From positions 62,001 through 126,000 of the forward strand of contig CALLLH010000021.1 of the NCBI GenBank assembly GCA_938082505.1: a stretch of DNA of 64,000 nucleotides, read 5' to 3'. Made by a program: the position numbers and the translations under genes. Shown in pieces: positions 54,355 through 63,830 of the stretch. The notes beneath the pieces were generated by a model, which had not been told where the DNA came from, did no database searches, and worked only from the letters and a program-made list of their open reading frames with translations. Each line of letters begins with the position of its first letter. The stretch's first letter is position 1. This DNA is from an uncultured Flavobacteriales bacterium. GTDB taxonomy: Bacteria > Bacteroidota > Bacteroidia > Flavobacteriales_D > Sanyastnellaceae.

Positions 54355-54366
54355 GGACGACCAGAC

Positions 54367-55041
54367 TCAATCAATCAGCAAGCTGTTGATCGATCCCGGC
54401 GTGCCGCCCACACCGATCGAGGCAGACCATTGTCCTGGATCGTGGGGGTCTCCGTCGAGGAAGAGCCGCTCCAATGAAGGTCCCTGGCCGTCAGGGGCAG
54501 TGTCCCAACCTCCGGTATCTGAATAGAGCACGGATTCGACTACGGTGCCGTCCGGAGCCCGCAGTGCGATCAACTCGCCTGAATTGTGAAGCCCACCGGC
54601 CCCCCAATCCACGACAGGATAACCCAATCCCGAGTACGTGATGGCCTCGGCCGTGACAACCAGATAGCCACCGCTGGCCAGGGACACCCCTGCTGCGAAG
54701 GTGTGGTCCAGCCCCTCCGAGAGGGACCAGCCTTCGAGGTTGATGTCGCTTGAACCGGGATTGAACAGCTCGAGGAACTCGAAATCGCTGTCGCTGCCCT
54801 GTGCAGTTGACGGATTGTAGTGGAGCTCATTGATGTGGACGGTTGGCCATCCTGATGGGGGCGGGGAAACGGGGCATGTGCTGCCGAAATCCGCCAGCAC
54901 AATCAACAGGTCGGTCATGCCTACGACGCCGTCACCATCCAGCTCGGTGGGGCAATCGGGGGACCCGGTCTGTGAAAGCAGGGGGGCGCTGGAAAAGACC
55001 AGGGCACAGCAGCAGAGAGAAAGGAAGGAAGAGACTCGCAT
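54367..55041 (-). CDS. secreted lamin-tail-domain protein with dockerin-like segment
   Basis: 224 residues with a signal peptide (MRVSSFLSLCCCALVFSSAP). Residues ~29-55 (CPTELDGDGVVGMTDLLIVL then ADFGSTC) resemble a calcium-binding dockerin-like or EF-hand-like segment flanked by cysteines. Residues ~66-224 are a lamin-tail domain (HINELHYNPSTAQGSDSDFE, FLELFNPGSSDINLEGWSLS, GGYLVVTAEA, LIALRAPDGTVVESVLY). No T9SS sorting domain is visible, so export would use another route or end in the periplasm. It converges on maltose phosphorylase (12-base gap). Function unknown; lamin-tail domains occur in bacterial secreted nucleases and surface proteins. Confidence 0.82.
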   Translation of the reverse strand: MRVSSFLSLCCCALVFSSAPLLSQTGSPDCPTELDGDGVVGMTDLLIVLADFGSTCPVSPPPSGWPTVHINELHYNPSTAQGSDSDFEFLELFNPGSSDINLEGWSLSEGLDHTFAAGVSLASGGYLVVTAEAITYSGLGYPVVDWGAGGLHNSGELIALRAPDGTVVESVLYSDTGGWDTAPDGQGPSLERLFLDGDPHDPGQWSASIGVGGTPGSINSLLID

Positions 55042-55155
55042 GGGAATGAGGGATGATTGTCGCCTCGAAACACGCCATGCATTTCAAATCCCCGACATGG
55101 GGTTCATTTCCGTGGGTGCTGTCTTTGCCGTCGTCCGGCTGTCGCCGTTCCCGGG

Positions 55156-56718
55156 TCAGAGGAATTCATTGGCCAGATTGGCCAAATCGCTGCGCTCTCC
55201 CTTGTCCAAGGTGATGTGGCAGAAGAGATCGCGGCCTTTGAGGCGGTCAATCACGTAGCTCATCCCATTGGACTGTTCGTCGAGATAGGGGGTGTCGATT
55301 TGCCGGACATCTCCGGTCAGGATGATCTTGGAGTTCTCTCCCGCTCGTGTGATGATGGTCTTGACCTCATGCGGGGTGAGATTCTGGGCTTCATCCACAA
55401 TGAAAATCACATTGGACAGGCTGCGTCCACGGATGTAGGCGAGCGGACAAATGGTGATCTTGCCTTCGGCCCGCATTTCCTCGATTGCCCTGTATTTGCG
55501 CTCGTTTTGGCCGAATTGGCTCTTGATGAAATTCAAGTTGTCCCACAGCGGTTGCATGTAGGGATTGACCTTGTCTTCCGCATCCCCGGGAAGAAATCCG
55601 AGGTCCTTGTTGCTCAACGGCACGATGGGTCGGGCCAGGATGATCTGGTCATACCTGTTCTTCTGCTCCAGAGCACCGGCGAGGGCGAGGAGGGTTTTGC
55701 CCGTGCCGGCCACTCCGCTCACGGTGACAAGGTGGATGTCGGGATTCAGGATGGCATGCAACGCAAAAGCCTGCTCGGCATTCTTGGGCTTGATGCCATA
55801 GGCGTAGCTCTTGTCCACCCGTTCGATGACCCGCTTGGACTCGCTGAAATAACCCAGGGCTGATGAGGAACAGTTGCGGAGGATGTAGAAGTGGTTGTTT
55901 TTCCGCTCCTTGCCGAGGACACTGATCTTCCGTGTCTGCCCGGTGACGTACATCTTCCGGACGACTTCTCCGTCCACACCTTCCAGCAGCGTCTTGCCGC
56001 TGTAGAGATGCTGTTTGTCCTTGACCTTGCCCGTCTTGTAATCCTCGGCGGGGAGGTTCAGTGCCTTGGCCTTCAGGCGAAGGTTGATGTCCTTGGAAAC
56101 CAAGACCACCTTCATGTCGGGCTCGTCATGCTGCAGCTGCAGGGCCGCGGACAGAATCTTGTGGTCGTTCGTTTTCTTGTCGAATACCCGTTCGGCATCG
56201 AGTCCGCTGGGATGGCCATCGGAACTCATGACGATCCGCATCAATCCCTCCGCGTCATTCTCCAGGGGGATCCAATCCTGCAGGGTGAAGTCCTTGCTCA
56301 ACCGGTCGATGATCCGGATGCATTCCCTGGCCTCGAAGTTTTTCGTGTCATTGCCGACCTTGAAGGTGTCGAGCTCCTCCAGCACGGTGATGGGAATGGC
56401 GATGCGGTTGTCCTCGAAATTCCGGATGGCATTGTGGTCGTGCAGGAGCACGGAGGTGTCGATTACGAAAACCTTGGTGCGCTGGATTTCAGACGAATTC
56501 TCGGATTTCGATCGGTCGTCCGATGGGGATGCGATGTCGAGAGCATCAGGTTGGCTGGCGGGCACATCCGCATCGAATTCTGGGGCGATATAGGGAGTCT
56601 TGGTCGTCAAGTTCGAATCGGTTCGGAGCGTCAGGACCGGAAATCGGGTGCTGAGCGGTTGCTGTTTTTCGTCTTTGATGGTCTGGGAAGACAGGGACAA
56701 GCTATTCCAGAGTCTCAA
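55156..56718 (-). CDS. PhoH family protein with N-terminal PIN domain
   Basis: PhoH2-type RNA helicase/RNase, 520 residues. A PIN nuclease domain (~82-210: VFVIDTSVLLHDHNAI, VLEELDTFKVG, KTNDHKILSAALQL, VVLVSKDINLRLKAKAL) precedes the PhoH ATPase (~300-520: VTVSGVAGTGKTLLALAGAL Walker A, QIILARPIVPL, NVIFIVDEAQNLTPHEVK Walker B, KIILTGDVRQIDTPY). PhoH2 proteins unwind and cut RNA in actinobacteria. The first ~80 residues are poorly conserved and Ser-rich; no other Met lies before the PIN domain. The genes rpsP, rimM and phoH run in the same direction, but a 139-base gap separates phoH. Confidence 0.93.
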   Translation of the reverse strand: MRLWNSLSLSSQTIKDEKQQPLSTRFPVLTLRTDSNLTTKTPYIAPEFDADVPASQPDALDIASPSDDRSKSENSSEIQRTKVFVIDTSVLLHDHNAIRNFEDNRIAIPITVLEELDTFKVGNDTKNFEARECIRIIDRLSKDFTLQDWIPLENDAEGLMRIVMSSDGHPSGLDAERVFDKKTNDHKILSAALQLQHDEPDMKVVLVSKDINLRLKAKALNLPAEDYKTGKVKDKQHLYSGKTLLEGVDGEVVRKMYVTGQTRKISVLGKERKNNHFYILRNCSSSALGYFSESKRVIERVDKSYAYGIKPKNAEQAFALHAILNPDIHLVTVSGVAGTGKTLLALAGALEQKNRYDQIILARPIVPLSNKDLGFLPGDAEDKVNPYMQPLWDNLNFIKSQFGQNERKYRAIEEMRAEGKITICPLAYIRGRSLSNVIFIVDEAQNLTPHEVKTIITRAGENSKIILTGDVRQIDTPYLDEQSNGMSYVIDRLKGRDLFCHITLDKGERSDLANLANEFL

Positions 56719-56857
56719 TCACCATCAAAGGACCGTGAGCACTTCTTCACGTCGAAACGGGGACAGAATGTACCGGTGCTCCGACTCCCCTTTGTTTTCA
56801 GGGCTTTTCGCAGCAGCGCCTCCGCGAGCGCCTCCAAAGGAGAATGCGCCTACGTGG

Positions 56858-57385
56858 TCAATCGAAATAAAGGGCGCACAGGCCTTCGGGCATCCTGACC
56901 CGAATGGTCCGCGCACCGCGGTCCACTTCGAGCAGGGTCTGGTCCTGGATGGGAAAGAGCCCCTCTTTTCCCTGCTTTTCAGTTTTGAATAGGGGGTTGC
57001 CAGGAAGGTCGAGCACTTTGGCGATGGTGCCGAGGCTTCCGTAGAGCACGTCATCCAGAGCGAATCCGATGACCTCGTGGTAATAGAACTTCAGGCCGTC
57101 CAATGGCGGCAACGCAGATGCAGGAAGCAGCAGCCGATGCCCGGACATGGATTGCGCAGCGGCCACATCGTCGATCCCCTCGAACTGGACCACTGTGGAT
57201 TTGGGACGGATCGAGATCGACAGAATGGCATAGGGAACCAAGGTGCCTTGCCGCTCCACCCAGACCATATCCAAGTTCTGGTATCGACCGGCGTCGTCGA
57301 CATCCAATTTGATGGAGACCTCACCCTTGAGTCCGTGGGGCTTGAGCGTCTTGCCCAACTCGAACATATCGTTGTGGTCACTCAT
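56858..57385 (-). CDS. rimM: ribosome maturation factor RimM
   Basis: 16S rRNA-processing factor that binds ribosomal protein S19. 175 residues. N-terminal RimM domain FELGKTLKPHGLKGEVSIKL (the GxxxxxHGLKGE signature), and a C-terminal PRC-like barrel (YYHEVIGFALDDVLYGSLGT, PLFKTEKQGKEGLFPIQDQT). It follows rpsP on the same strand across an 80-base gap containing a hairpin, the usual rpsP-rimM order. Confidence 0.96.
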   Translation of the reverse strand: MSDHNDMFELGKTLKPHGLKGEVSIKLDVDDAGRYQNLDMVWVERQGTLVPYAILSISIRPKSTVVQFEGIDDVAAAQSMSGHRLLLPASALPPLDGLKFYYHEVIGFALDDVLYGSLGTIAKVLDLPGNPLFKTEKQGKEGLFPIQDQTLLEVDRGARTIRVRMPEGLCALYFD

Positions 57386-57410
57386 GGGTTGCGAATTTCG
57401 GTACTGCCCT

Positions 57411-57440
57411 CAAATGAAGAAGCCACCCGGAGGTGGCTTC
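57411..57440 (-). terminator. hairpin between rpsP and rimM, terminator or attenuator
   Basis: Perfect 9-bp inverted repeat GAAGCCACC / GGTGGCTTC (57419-57427 with 57432-57440). On the minus strand it is followed by TTCATTTG. It may terminate rpsP transcripts or lower read-through into rimM. Confidence 0.65.
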
Positions 57441-57464
57441 TGATTCGTTTTGCAAAGCTGGAGT

Positions 57465-58202
57465 TCAGCCTTCCTTTTCTTCCCCGTCTTCGGCAGCGGG
57501 TGCTTCCTCAGCAGCGGGTGCCTCTTCGGCGGGCGCTTCTTCAGCGGCAGGTGCCTCTTCGGCGGGCGCTTCCTCAGCAGCGGGAGCCTCTTCAGCGGGC
57601 GCTTCCTCAGCAGCGGGAGCCTCAGCGGCGGGCGCTTCCTCAGCAGCGACTTCCTCGGAGGCAGCCTCTTCAGCTGCAGGAGCCTCTACGGGCGCTGCTG
57701 CTGCTTCTGCGGCAGCTTGGGCAGCAGCCGCCTCGGCCGCCAACTCGGCCTGCTTGCCGGCAATTTCCTTGGACCGAGCAGCATTGACTTCCTGCTCATG
57801 GGCCAGAATCTTGGCCAACTCTTCATCGGCTGCAGCAGCCAGCTTGGACGCCTTCTGGGCGACCTTGCCTTCTTTCTCGCGCGTCCACTCCTCAAATTTC
57901 TTTTGGGCCTGATCCTCGGTCAGGGCGCCTTTCTTGACACCGTTCAACAGGTGATTGTGGTAGACGACCCCTTTGTACTTGAGGAGGGCGCGTGCCGTGT
58001 TGCTCATTTCCGCACCGACCTGCAGCCAATAGAGGGCGCGGTCGTGCACGATTTCAATCGTGGCGGGATTCGTATTCGGGTTGTAGGAGCCGAGCTTCTC
58101 GATGAAACGGCCGTCCCGCTTGGCGCGGGCATCGGCGGCGACGAGGTGGTAGAAGGGCTTGCCTTTCTTACCGTGGCGTTGGAGGCGGAGGCGTGTGGCC
58201 AT
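57465..58202 (-). CDS. rpsP: 30S ribosomal protein S16 with long Ala/Glu/Pro-rich tail
   Basis: Small-subunit ribosomal protein. The first ~80 residues are ordinary S16: MATRLRLQRHGKKGKPFYHL, VAADARAKRDGRFIEKLGSY, NPNTNPATIEI. The chain then continues to 245 residues with a charged helical stretch (~95-150) and an acidic low-complexity tail of EEAPAAEEAPAEEAPA repeats to the end. Bacteroidota S16 proteins often carry alanine/glutamate-rich extensions, but this one is long compared with the ~80-90 residue core. The tail is likely disordered and solvent-exposed. The repetitive DNA is prone to length change. Confidence 0.96.
   Translation of the reverse strand: MATRLRLQRHGKKGKPFYHLVAADARAKRDGRFIEKLGSYNPNTNPATIEIVHDRALYWLQVGAEMSNTARALLKYKGVVYHNHLLNGVKKGALTEDQAQKKFEEWTREKEGKVAQKASKLAAAADEELAKILAHEQEVNAARSKEIAGKQAELAAEAAAAQAAAEAAAAPVEAPAAEEAASEEVAAEEAPAAEAPAAEEAPAEEAPAAEEAPAEEAPAAEEAPAEEAPAAEEAPAAEDGEEKEG
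57481..57700. repeat. imperfect tandem repeat encoding the S16 tail
   Basis: Units close to GCAGCGGGTGCCTCTTCGGC and GGGCGCTTCCTCAGCAGC recur, encoding AEEAPA-type peptides in rpsP. Confidence 0.7.
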
Positions 58203-58312
58203 TTGAAAAACGTTTTAGAAGGGTCCGAAACCCTGTTGTTGATTCTGTGAAATGGGGCGCGAAGATAGGCAGCGCTCCGCGGTCGAACAACCTTTTCATC
58301 GGTAAATCCGAA

Positions 58313-59002
58313 TCAGCTCCGAATATGGTCCAGGAATTCCCTCCGGACCGCATGATCCTTGAAGCATCCATGATAATCGGCCGTCACAGTGGCACTTCCT
58401 TCGTCTTCAATGCCGCGGCTGGATACACAGAGGTGCTTGGCATCGATGATCACCGCCACGTCTGCCGTGTCCAGGATGTCCATCAGGGCACTGGCAATCT
58501 GTCGGGTCAGTCGTTCCTGGACTTGGGGACGGCGGGCGTAGTGGTCGACCAAGCGATTGATCTTGCTCAACCCGATGACACGTCCTGATGCGCGATAGGC
58601 CACATGGGCCTTTCCGATGATGGGCAGGAAATGGTGCTCACACGTGGAGTTCAGGTTGATGTCCTTTTCCACGAGCATTTCCCCGTATTCGTAGGTGTTG
58701 TTGAAGGTGCGGCAAACGGGATGGTTGTCGGGGTTCAGCCCCCGGAAAATCTCCTTGACGTACATCTTGGCCACCCTGTGGGGTGTACCTGAAAGACTGT
58801 CATCGCGCAGATCCAAACCGAGAACATCCATGATCTCCCGGAACAGCGGCTCGATACGGGCGACTTTTTGATCGTCTGTGAGCAGGAAGGCGTCATCCCG
58901 CAGTGGGGTGTCCACCGAGGTGCCCAGATGCTCATCGCCGAGCTGCTCCTTCCGGAGTTGCGCTTCGAAGTCGGGTTGGGAGACGGGATTGGAGGTTGTC
59001 AT
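58313..59002 (-). CDS. folE: GTP cyclohydrolase I
   Basis: First step of tetrahydrofolate (or pterin) synthesis: GTP to 7,8-dihydroneopterin triphosphate. 229 residues from Met at 59002; the 45-residue upstream extension lies over the divergent dnaE start and is rejected. Motifs: DSLSGTPHRVAKMYVKEIF, NLNSTCEHHFLPIIGKAHVA (zinc Cys and His), GLSKINRLVDHYARRPQVQE, and AKHLCVSSRGIEDEGSATVT (second zinc Cys). The N-terminal ~35 residues are variable, as usual. It is divergent from dnaE with a 106-base gap. Confidence 0.97.
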   Translation of the reverse strand: MTTSNPVSQPDFEAQLRKEQLGDEHLGTSVDTPLRDDAFLLTDDQKVARIEPLFREIMDVLGLDLRDDSLSGTPHRVAKMYVKEIFRGLNPDNHPVCRTFNNTYEYGEMLVEKDINLNSTCEHHFLPIIGKAHVAYRASGRVIGLSKINRLVDHYARRPQVQERLTRQIASALMDILDTADVAVIIDAKHLCVSSRGIEDEGSATVTADYHGCFKDHAVRREFLDHIRS

Positions 59003-59108
59003 GGCAACAGGATAGAATGAATAAAGCAAATGCAGCGCGGGGTTGTTCAATCCACGGGGTGTCCACAATGCGCCTTTGGTGTCCTCCCGTGGACGAAATT
59101 GCAGGTTC

Positions 59109-62100
59109 ATGATCCTCGTCTTCGATACAGAGACCACGGGACTGCCCCGGGATTGGAATGCGCCGCTTACCGATGGTGAGAATTGGCCCCGTCTGGTTCA
59201 ATTGGCCTGGCAGCTCCACACCCCGGATGGCAAGTTGGTTTCCCGCGGAAACCGTATCGTGCGTCCCGACGGATTCACCATTCCATACAATTCCGCCAAG
59301 ATCCATGGCATCTCCACGGAGCGCGCCTTGGAAGAGGGGCTGAATCTGGCGGAGGTCCTGGAGGAATTCGGACGCGATCTGGATCAGGCCACCCACGTCA
59401 TGGGGCACAATGTTGAATTCGACATCAACATCGTAGGCGCAGAATGGATCCGTCTGGGCGGAGCGGCGGAGCGGGTGACCGACAAGCCGAGCATCGATTC
59501 AAAGAATGAGGCCACGGATTTTTGTGCCATTCCCGGAGGCAGGGGCGGCAAGTTCAAGTGGCCCACACTTACGGAATTGCACCAAAAGCTCTTCGGCGAG
59601 GGGTTCGGTGAAGCGCACGACGCGGCCTACGATGTCGACGCCACGGCCAAGTGCTTCTTTGCGCTGGTCCAACGCGGGGTCATCGTCCGTGAGGGGTTCG
59701 ACCGTGGTGACGCCATCCAATACGAAGCCCCGAAACTGGAGCAAGCCAACTTTGCCCAGGCGAGTGGCCAGGGGCAAGGGGATGCCAGTGGTGCCATCAC
59801 CGGTCAGGCGGCTGAAGCGGTCGCGGCGCAATTGGTGGACATCCCGTTCAGCCATTTGCATGTGCACAGCCAGTTCAGCGTGCTGCAAGCCACATCAAGC
59901 GTTTCCGACCTCGTGTCCGCTGCAGTGGAGATGGGCATGCCGGCCATTGGATTGACGGACCGAGGCAACATGATGGGGGCCTTCCAGTTCGTCAGGGCGG
60001 CGAACAAGGCCGGCATCAAGCCCATTGTCGGTGCAGAGCTCAATGTGTGCAGGGACCACAAGGACCGTTCGAAGAAAGACGACGGTTATCCCATCGTGCT
60101 CTTGGCGCGGAATCGGAGGGGGTATCACCAGCTGGCCAAGCTGAGCTCGAAGGCGTTCACGGATGGTTTCTACTACGTTCCGCGCATCGACCGGGCCTTG
60201 CTGCTGGAATACAGGGAAGACCTGATCGTCACGACGGGAGGGCTGTTCAGCGAGGTGCCGAGCCTGCTGCTCAATGTGGGCGATCGACAGGCCGAGGAGG
60301 CCTTCCTCTGGTGGAAGGAGCACTTCGGTGAGCAATTCTATGCCGAACTCAACCGGCATGGACTGGAAGAGGAAAAGGTGGTGAACGACTTCCTGCTGGC
60401 GATGTGCCGCAAGCACGGGGTGCGCTTCATCGCGGCGAACAACAGTTTTTACACCACGAGGAAGGAGGCTGAAGCCCATGACATCCTGCTGTGCGTGAAG
60501 GACGCGGCCAATGTCAGTCAACCCAAGCGCTATATCGGGAAGCGGAGCAGGGAGTTCCGATTCGGCCTGCCCAATGATGAATTCTACCTGAAGTCACCGG
60601 ACGAGATGCGCAAGCTGTTCGCTGACGTGCCCGAGGCCTTCGCTACCGTGAGGGACATCGTGGACGGCTGCGAATCCTATTCACTCGAGCGTGAAGTTCT
60701 GCTGCCGGCTTTCGACATCCCCAAAGAATTTGTGGACCCCAAGGACGCCGAGGACAGGGGCAAGCGAGGGGAGAACGCCTACCTCAGGTTCCTGACCTAC
60801 CAGGGGGCGGAAGTCCGTTACCCGGAGATTACGGAGGACATTCGGCAGCGCCTCGATTTCGAACTCGAGACCATCGAGCGGACCGGGTATCCCGGATATT
60901 TCCTGATCGTGCAGGATTTCACTTCGGCCGCGCGGAAGATGGGGGTGAGTGTTGGACCGGGCAGAGGTTCTGCCGCGGGAAGTGCGGTGGCCTATTGCAC
61001 GGGCATCACCAACATGGACCCCATCGAGTACGACTTGCTGTTCGAGCGGTTCCTCAACCCTGACCGCGTGTCCCTGCCGGACATCGACATCGACTTCGAT
61101 GACGAGGGAAGGGGCAAGGTGATCGACTACGTGATCAACAAATACGGGTCGAATCAGGTGGCGCAGATCATCACCTATGGCACCATGGCGGCCCGGAGTG
61201 CCGTGCGCGATACGGCGCGGGTCATGGAATTGCCACGGGGGGATACGGACCGACTGGCAAATCAATTGCCCGAGATCTCCCTGTCCGAGCTGTTCAAGCT
61301 GAGTGACAAGGAACTGAAGGAGAAGCTGAGGGGACAGGAAGGGCTGGACATGGCCAATGCCATCAAGGCCATCCACGACAGGGAAGGCCTTGAGGGCGAA
61401 GTGGTGCGTAAGGCGAGGATCATCGAGGGGTCGGTGCGCAACACGGGCATCCATGCCTGCGGGGTCATCATCACGCCGGACGACATCACCAATTTCGTTC
61501 CAGTGGCGACGGCCAAGGACAGCGACATGGTGTGCACCCAGTTTGACAATGCCGTGGCCGAGGAGGCCGGTCTGCTCAAGATGGACTTCCTCGGGCTGCG
61601 GACGCTGACCATCATCAAGGATGCCGTCGAGAACATCCGCAAGCGGAGTGGGATGTCCGTCGATCCCGAGGCCTTTCCCCTCGACGATGGGGAGACCTAC
61701 GCCCTGTTCCAGCGTGGCGAGACCGTCGGCATCTTCCAGTACGAGTCCTTGGGCATGCAGCGTTACCTGAAGGAGCTGAAGCCGACGGAGTTTGCGGACC
61801 TCATTGCCATGAACGCGCTTTACCGGCCCGGTCCTTTGGAGTACATCCCGGCCTTCGTCCGGCGCAAGCACGGCAAGGAGCCGGTAACCTATGACCTCGC
61901 GGCCTGCGAGGAATACCTCGCCGAGACCTACGGCATCACGGTCTATCAGGAGCAGGTCATGTTGCTCAGCCAGAAGCTGGCCGGATTCACCAAGGGTGAG
62001 GCGGATACGTTGCGGAAGGCGATGGGCAAGAAGAAGGCGGACCTCATCGCCCAGATGAAGCCCAAGTTCCTGGAAGGAGGCGGGGAGCGGGGCCATGACA

Positions 62101-63404
62101 AGGAAACCCTGGAGAAGATCTGGAAGGACTGGGAGGCATTCGCCAGTTACGCCTTCAACAAGTCCCACGCCACCTGCTACGCTTGGGTGGCCTACCAGAC
62201 GGCCTACCTCAAGGCCAACCATCCTGCGGAGTTCATGGCGGCGGTCCTGTCCAACAACATGTCCGACATCAAGAAGGTCACCTTCTTCATGGAGGAGTGC
62301 CGGCGGATGGGGGTCGCGGTGTTGGGCCCCGATGTCAATGAATCCGAATTCAAGTTCACAGTGAATGCCGAAGGGGCCATCCGCTTCGGTTTGGGTGCCA
62401 TGAGCGGGATCGGCGAAGGCGCGGTGGCCTCCATCACGGAGAGCCGAAAGGAGGAGCCCTACTCCAGCATCTTCGATTTTGCGACCAAGGTGAACATCAA
62501 GGACTGCAACAAGCGGGTCTTCGAGGCGCTCGCCCGCGGTGGCGGCTTCGACGATCTGCCCAATGCCATATTCCGCGCCCAATGTTTCGCCGAGGATGTA
62601 AAAGGGCGGACAACCATTGAGCTCGCAATCCGCTATGGCCAAGCCACGCAGGAAAGCGCGAACTCATCACAGGCGTCCCTGTTTGGAGGCGACAGCGGCG
62701 CGATGGAGATTCCAGAACCACCGGTGCCCATCTGCGAAGAGTGGGCGCCATTCGACAAGCTCGCCCGCGAAAAGGAAGTGGTCGGTGTCTATCTGTCGGG
62801 ACACCCGCTTGACCAGTTCAAGGTCCAGATGGATCAGTTCTGCACGAAGGGCGGTTTGACCAACCTCGAAGACCTGAATGCCGCCCGCGGACGCACGATT
62901 GCTTTCGGGGGCATGGTCACGGAGGCCGAGCACAAAATCGACAAGAACGGCAGGCCATGGGGGGGCATGACGATGGAGGACTACCTGGGCAGCCGTCGTT
63001 TCCCATTCTGGAAGGACGACTACGTGAAGTTCAAGGATTTCATGGTCGAGGGCTGGTTCCTGTTTGTCAAAGGCAAAGTCCAGATGAAGCAGTTCCGCGG
63101 ATCGGAGGAATTGGAATTCAAGGTCCAGCGCATCGAACTGCTGTCAGACGTCCTGGAGAAGATGGCGGGGCGTTTGCGGTTGCAACTCGACCTGCGCAAG
63201 GTGGACGAGACCATGGTGGAGCAGGTGTGTTCGCTCATCGAGTCCCATGAGGGTGGGGTGGGCGTCACGGTGGAACTTCACCATCCTGATGCCGTGATTG
63301 AAATGCCATCGCGTCGCAAACGGGTGACGCTCTCCCGGGACTTGCTGGAGGGGCTCGACGATCTGGACGGAGTCGAATACAAGGTCATGGGCTCCGGTGG
63401 ATAA
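59109..63404 (+). CDS. dnaE: DNA polymerase III subunit alpha with N-terminal proofreading exonuclease
   Basis: Replicative DNA polymerase, 1431 residues from Met at 59109. Residues 1-~190 are a DnaQ-type 3'-5' exonuclease with ExoI FDTETTG (Asp6, Glu8), ExoII GHNVEFDINIV and ExoIII HDAAYDVDATAKCF. The PHP domain begins ~257 (FSHLHVHSQFSVLQATSSVS, IGLTDRGNMMGAF). The polymerase core includes SVGPGRGSAAGSAVAYCTGI, LPDIDIDFDDEGRGKVIDY (catalytic aspartates), YQEQVMLLSQKLAGFTKGEA and FNKSHATCYAWVAYQTAYLK. C-terminal OB and tau-binding regions follow. Exonuclease-DnaE fusions are known in Bacteroidota. All three exonuclease acids are retained, so proofreading is probably active. Confidence 0.97.
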   Translation: MILVFDTETTGLPRDWNAPLTDGENWPRLVQLAWQLHTPDGKLVSRGNRIVRPDGFTIPYNSAKIHGISTERALEEGLNLAEVLEEFGRDLDQATHVMGHNVEFDINIVGAEWIRLGGAAERVTDKPSIDSKNEATDFCAIPGGRGGKFKWPTLTELHQKLFGEGFGEAHDAAYDVDATAKCFFALVQRGVIVREGFDRGDAIQYEAPKLEQANFAQASGQGQGDASGAITGQAAEAVAAQLVDIPFSHLHVHSQFSVLQATSSVSDLVSAAVEMGMPAIGLTDRGNMMGAFQFVRAANKAGIKPIVGAELNVCRDHKDRSKKDDGYPIVLLARNRRGYHQLAKLSSKAFTDGFYYVPRIDRALLLEYREDLIVTTGGLFSEVPSLLLNVGDRQAEEAFLWWKEHFGEQFYAELNRHGLEEEKVVNDFLLAMCRKHGVRFIAANNSFYTTRKEAEAHDILLCVKDAANVSQPKRYIGKRSREFRFGLPNDEFYLKSPDEMRKLFADVPEAFATVRDIVDGCESYSLEREVLLPAFDIPKEFVDPKDAEDRGKRGENAYLRFLTYQGAEVRYPEITEDIRQRLDFELETIERTGYPGYFLIVQDFTSAARKMGVSVGPGRGSAAGSAVAYCTGITNMDPIEYDLLFERFLNPDRVSLPDIDIDFDDEGRGKVIDYVINKYGSNQVAQIITYGTMAARSAVRDTARVMELPRGDTDRLANQLPEISLSELFKLSDKELKEKLRGQEGLDMANAIKAIHDREGLEGEVVRKARIIEGSVRNTGIHACGVIITPDDITNFVPVATAKDSDMVCTQFDNAVAEEAGLLKMDFLGLRTLTIIKDAVENIRKRSGMSVDPEAFPLDDGETYALFQRGETVGIFQYESLGMQRYLKELKPTEFADLIAMNALYRPGPLEYIPAFVRRKHGKEPVTYDLAACEEYLAETYGITVYQEQVMLLSQKLAGFTKGEADTLRKAMGKKKADLIAQMKPKFLEGGGERGHDKETLEKIWKDWEAFASYAFNKSHATCYAWVAYQTAYLKANHPAEFMAAVLSNNMSDIKKVTFFMEECRRMGVAVLGPDVNESEFKFTVNAEGAIRFGLGAMSGIGEGAVASITESRKEEPYSSIFDFATKVNIKDCNKRVFEALARGGGFDDLPNAIFRAQCFAEDVKGRTTIELAIRYGQATQESANSSQASLFGGDSGAMEIPEPPVPICEEWAPFDKLAREKEVVGVYLSGHPLDQFKVQMDQFCTKGGLTNLEDLNAARGRTIAFGGMVTEAEHKIDKNGRPWGGMTMEDYLGSRRFPFWKDDYVKFKDFMVEGWFLFVKGKVQMKQFRGSEELEFKVQRIELLSDVLEKMAGRLRLQLDLRKVDETMVEQVCSLIESHEGGVGVTVELHHPDAVIEMPSRRKRVTLSRDLLEGLDDLDGVEYKVMGSGG

Positions 63405-63453
63405 GTTGACACCCTTTGGCGACGTGGGTCACACTGTGCCTCGCAGTGCCGTT

Positions 63454-63461
63454 TAACTTTG
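63454..63461 (+). promoter_or_regulatory. -7 promoter element of trxA
   Basis: TAACTTTG exactly matches TAnnTTTG, 23 bases before the thioredoxin ATG. Confidence 0.6.
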
Positions 63462-63484
63462 TTTACTCACAAAACGCTATTCCC

Positions 63485-63805
63485 ATGGCTACTGAAATCA
63501 ACGAAGCAAACTTCGAAGAGGTCGTGATGAACACGGACAAGCCCGTGATGATCGACTTCTGGGCAGAATGGTGCGGCCCCTGCCGCATGGTGGGCCCCGT
63601 CGTCGAGAAAATCGCAGACGACTACGAAGGCAAGGCTGTCGTCGGCAAGGTTGACGTCGATACGAATCAGGAAATCAGCATGAAATTCGGTGTGCGGTCC
63701 ATCCCCACCATCATCTTCATCAAGAACGGTGAGGTGGTGGACAAGTCGGTCGGAGCGGTCCCAGAGAATGTCCTGACCGAGAAACTCGACAAGCTGATGG
63801 CGTAA
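63485..63805 (+). CDS. trxA: thioredoxin
   Basis: Cytoplasmic dithiol-disulfide oxidoreductase. 106 residues from Met at 63485 (MATEINEANFEEVVMNTD). Active site FWAEWCGPCRMVGPVVEKI and the cis-proline region GVRSIPTIIFIKNGEVVDKS are standard. The longer frame from 63416 would add a leader that overlaps the promoter, so the internal start is chosen. A consensus -7 element and a following terminator make it a stand-alone unit. Confidence 0.97.
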   Translation: MATEINEANFEEVVMNTDKPVMIDFWAEWCGPCRMVGPVVEKIADDYEGKAVVGKVDVDTNQEISMKFGVRSIPTIIFIKNGEVVDKSVGAVPENVLTEKLDKLMA

Positions 63806-63830
63806 CCACCCGCCGCCAACAAGTTTGATC

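Noticed and set aside
60681-62642. 653-residue minus-strand open frame
   Set aside because: It lies entirely antisense to the conserved core of dnaE and shows no domain pattern; it is a by-product of GC-rich codon use.
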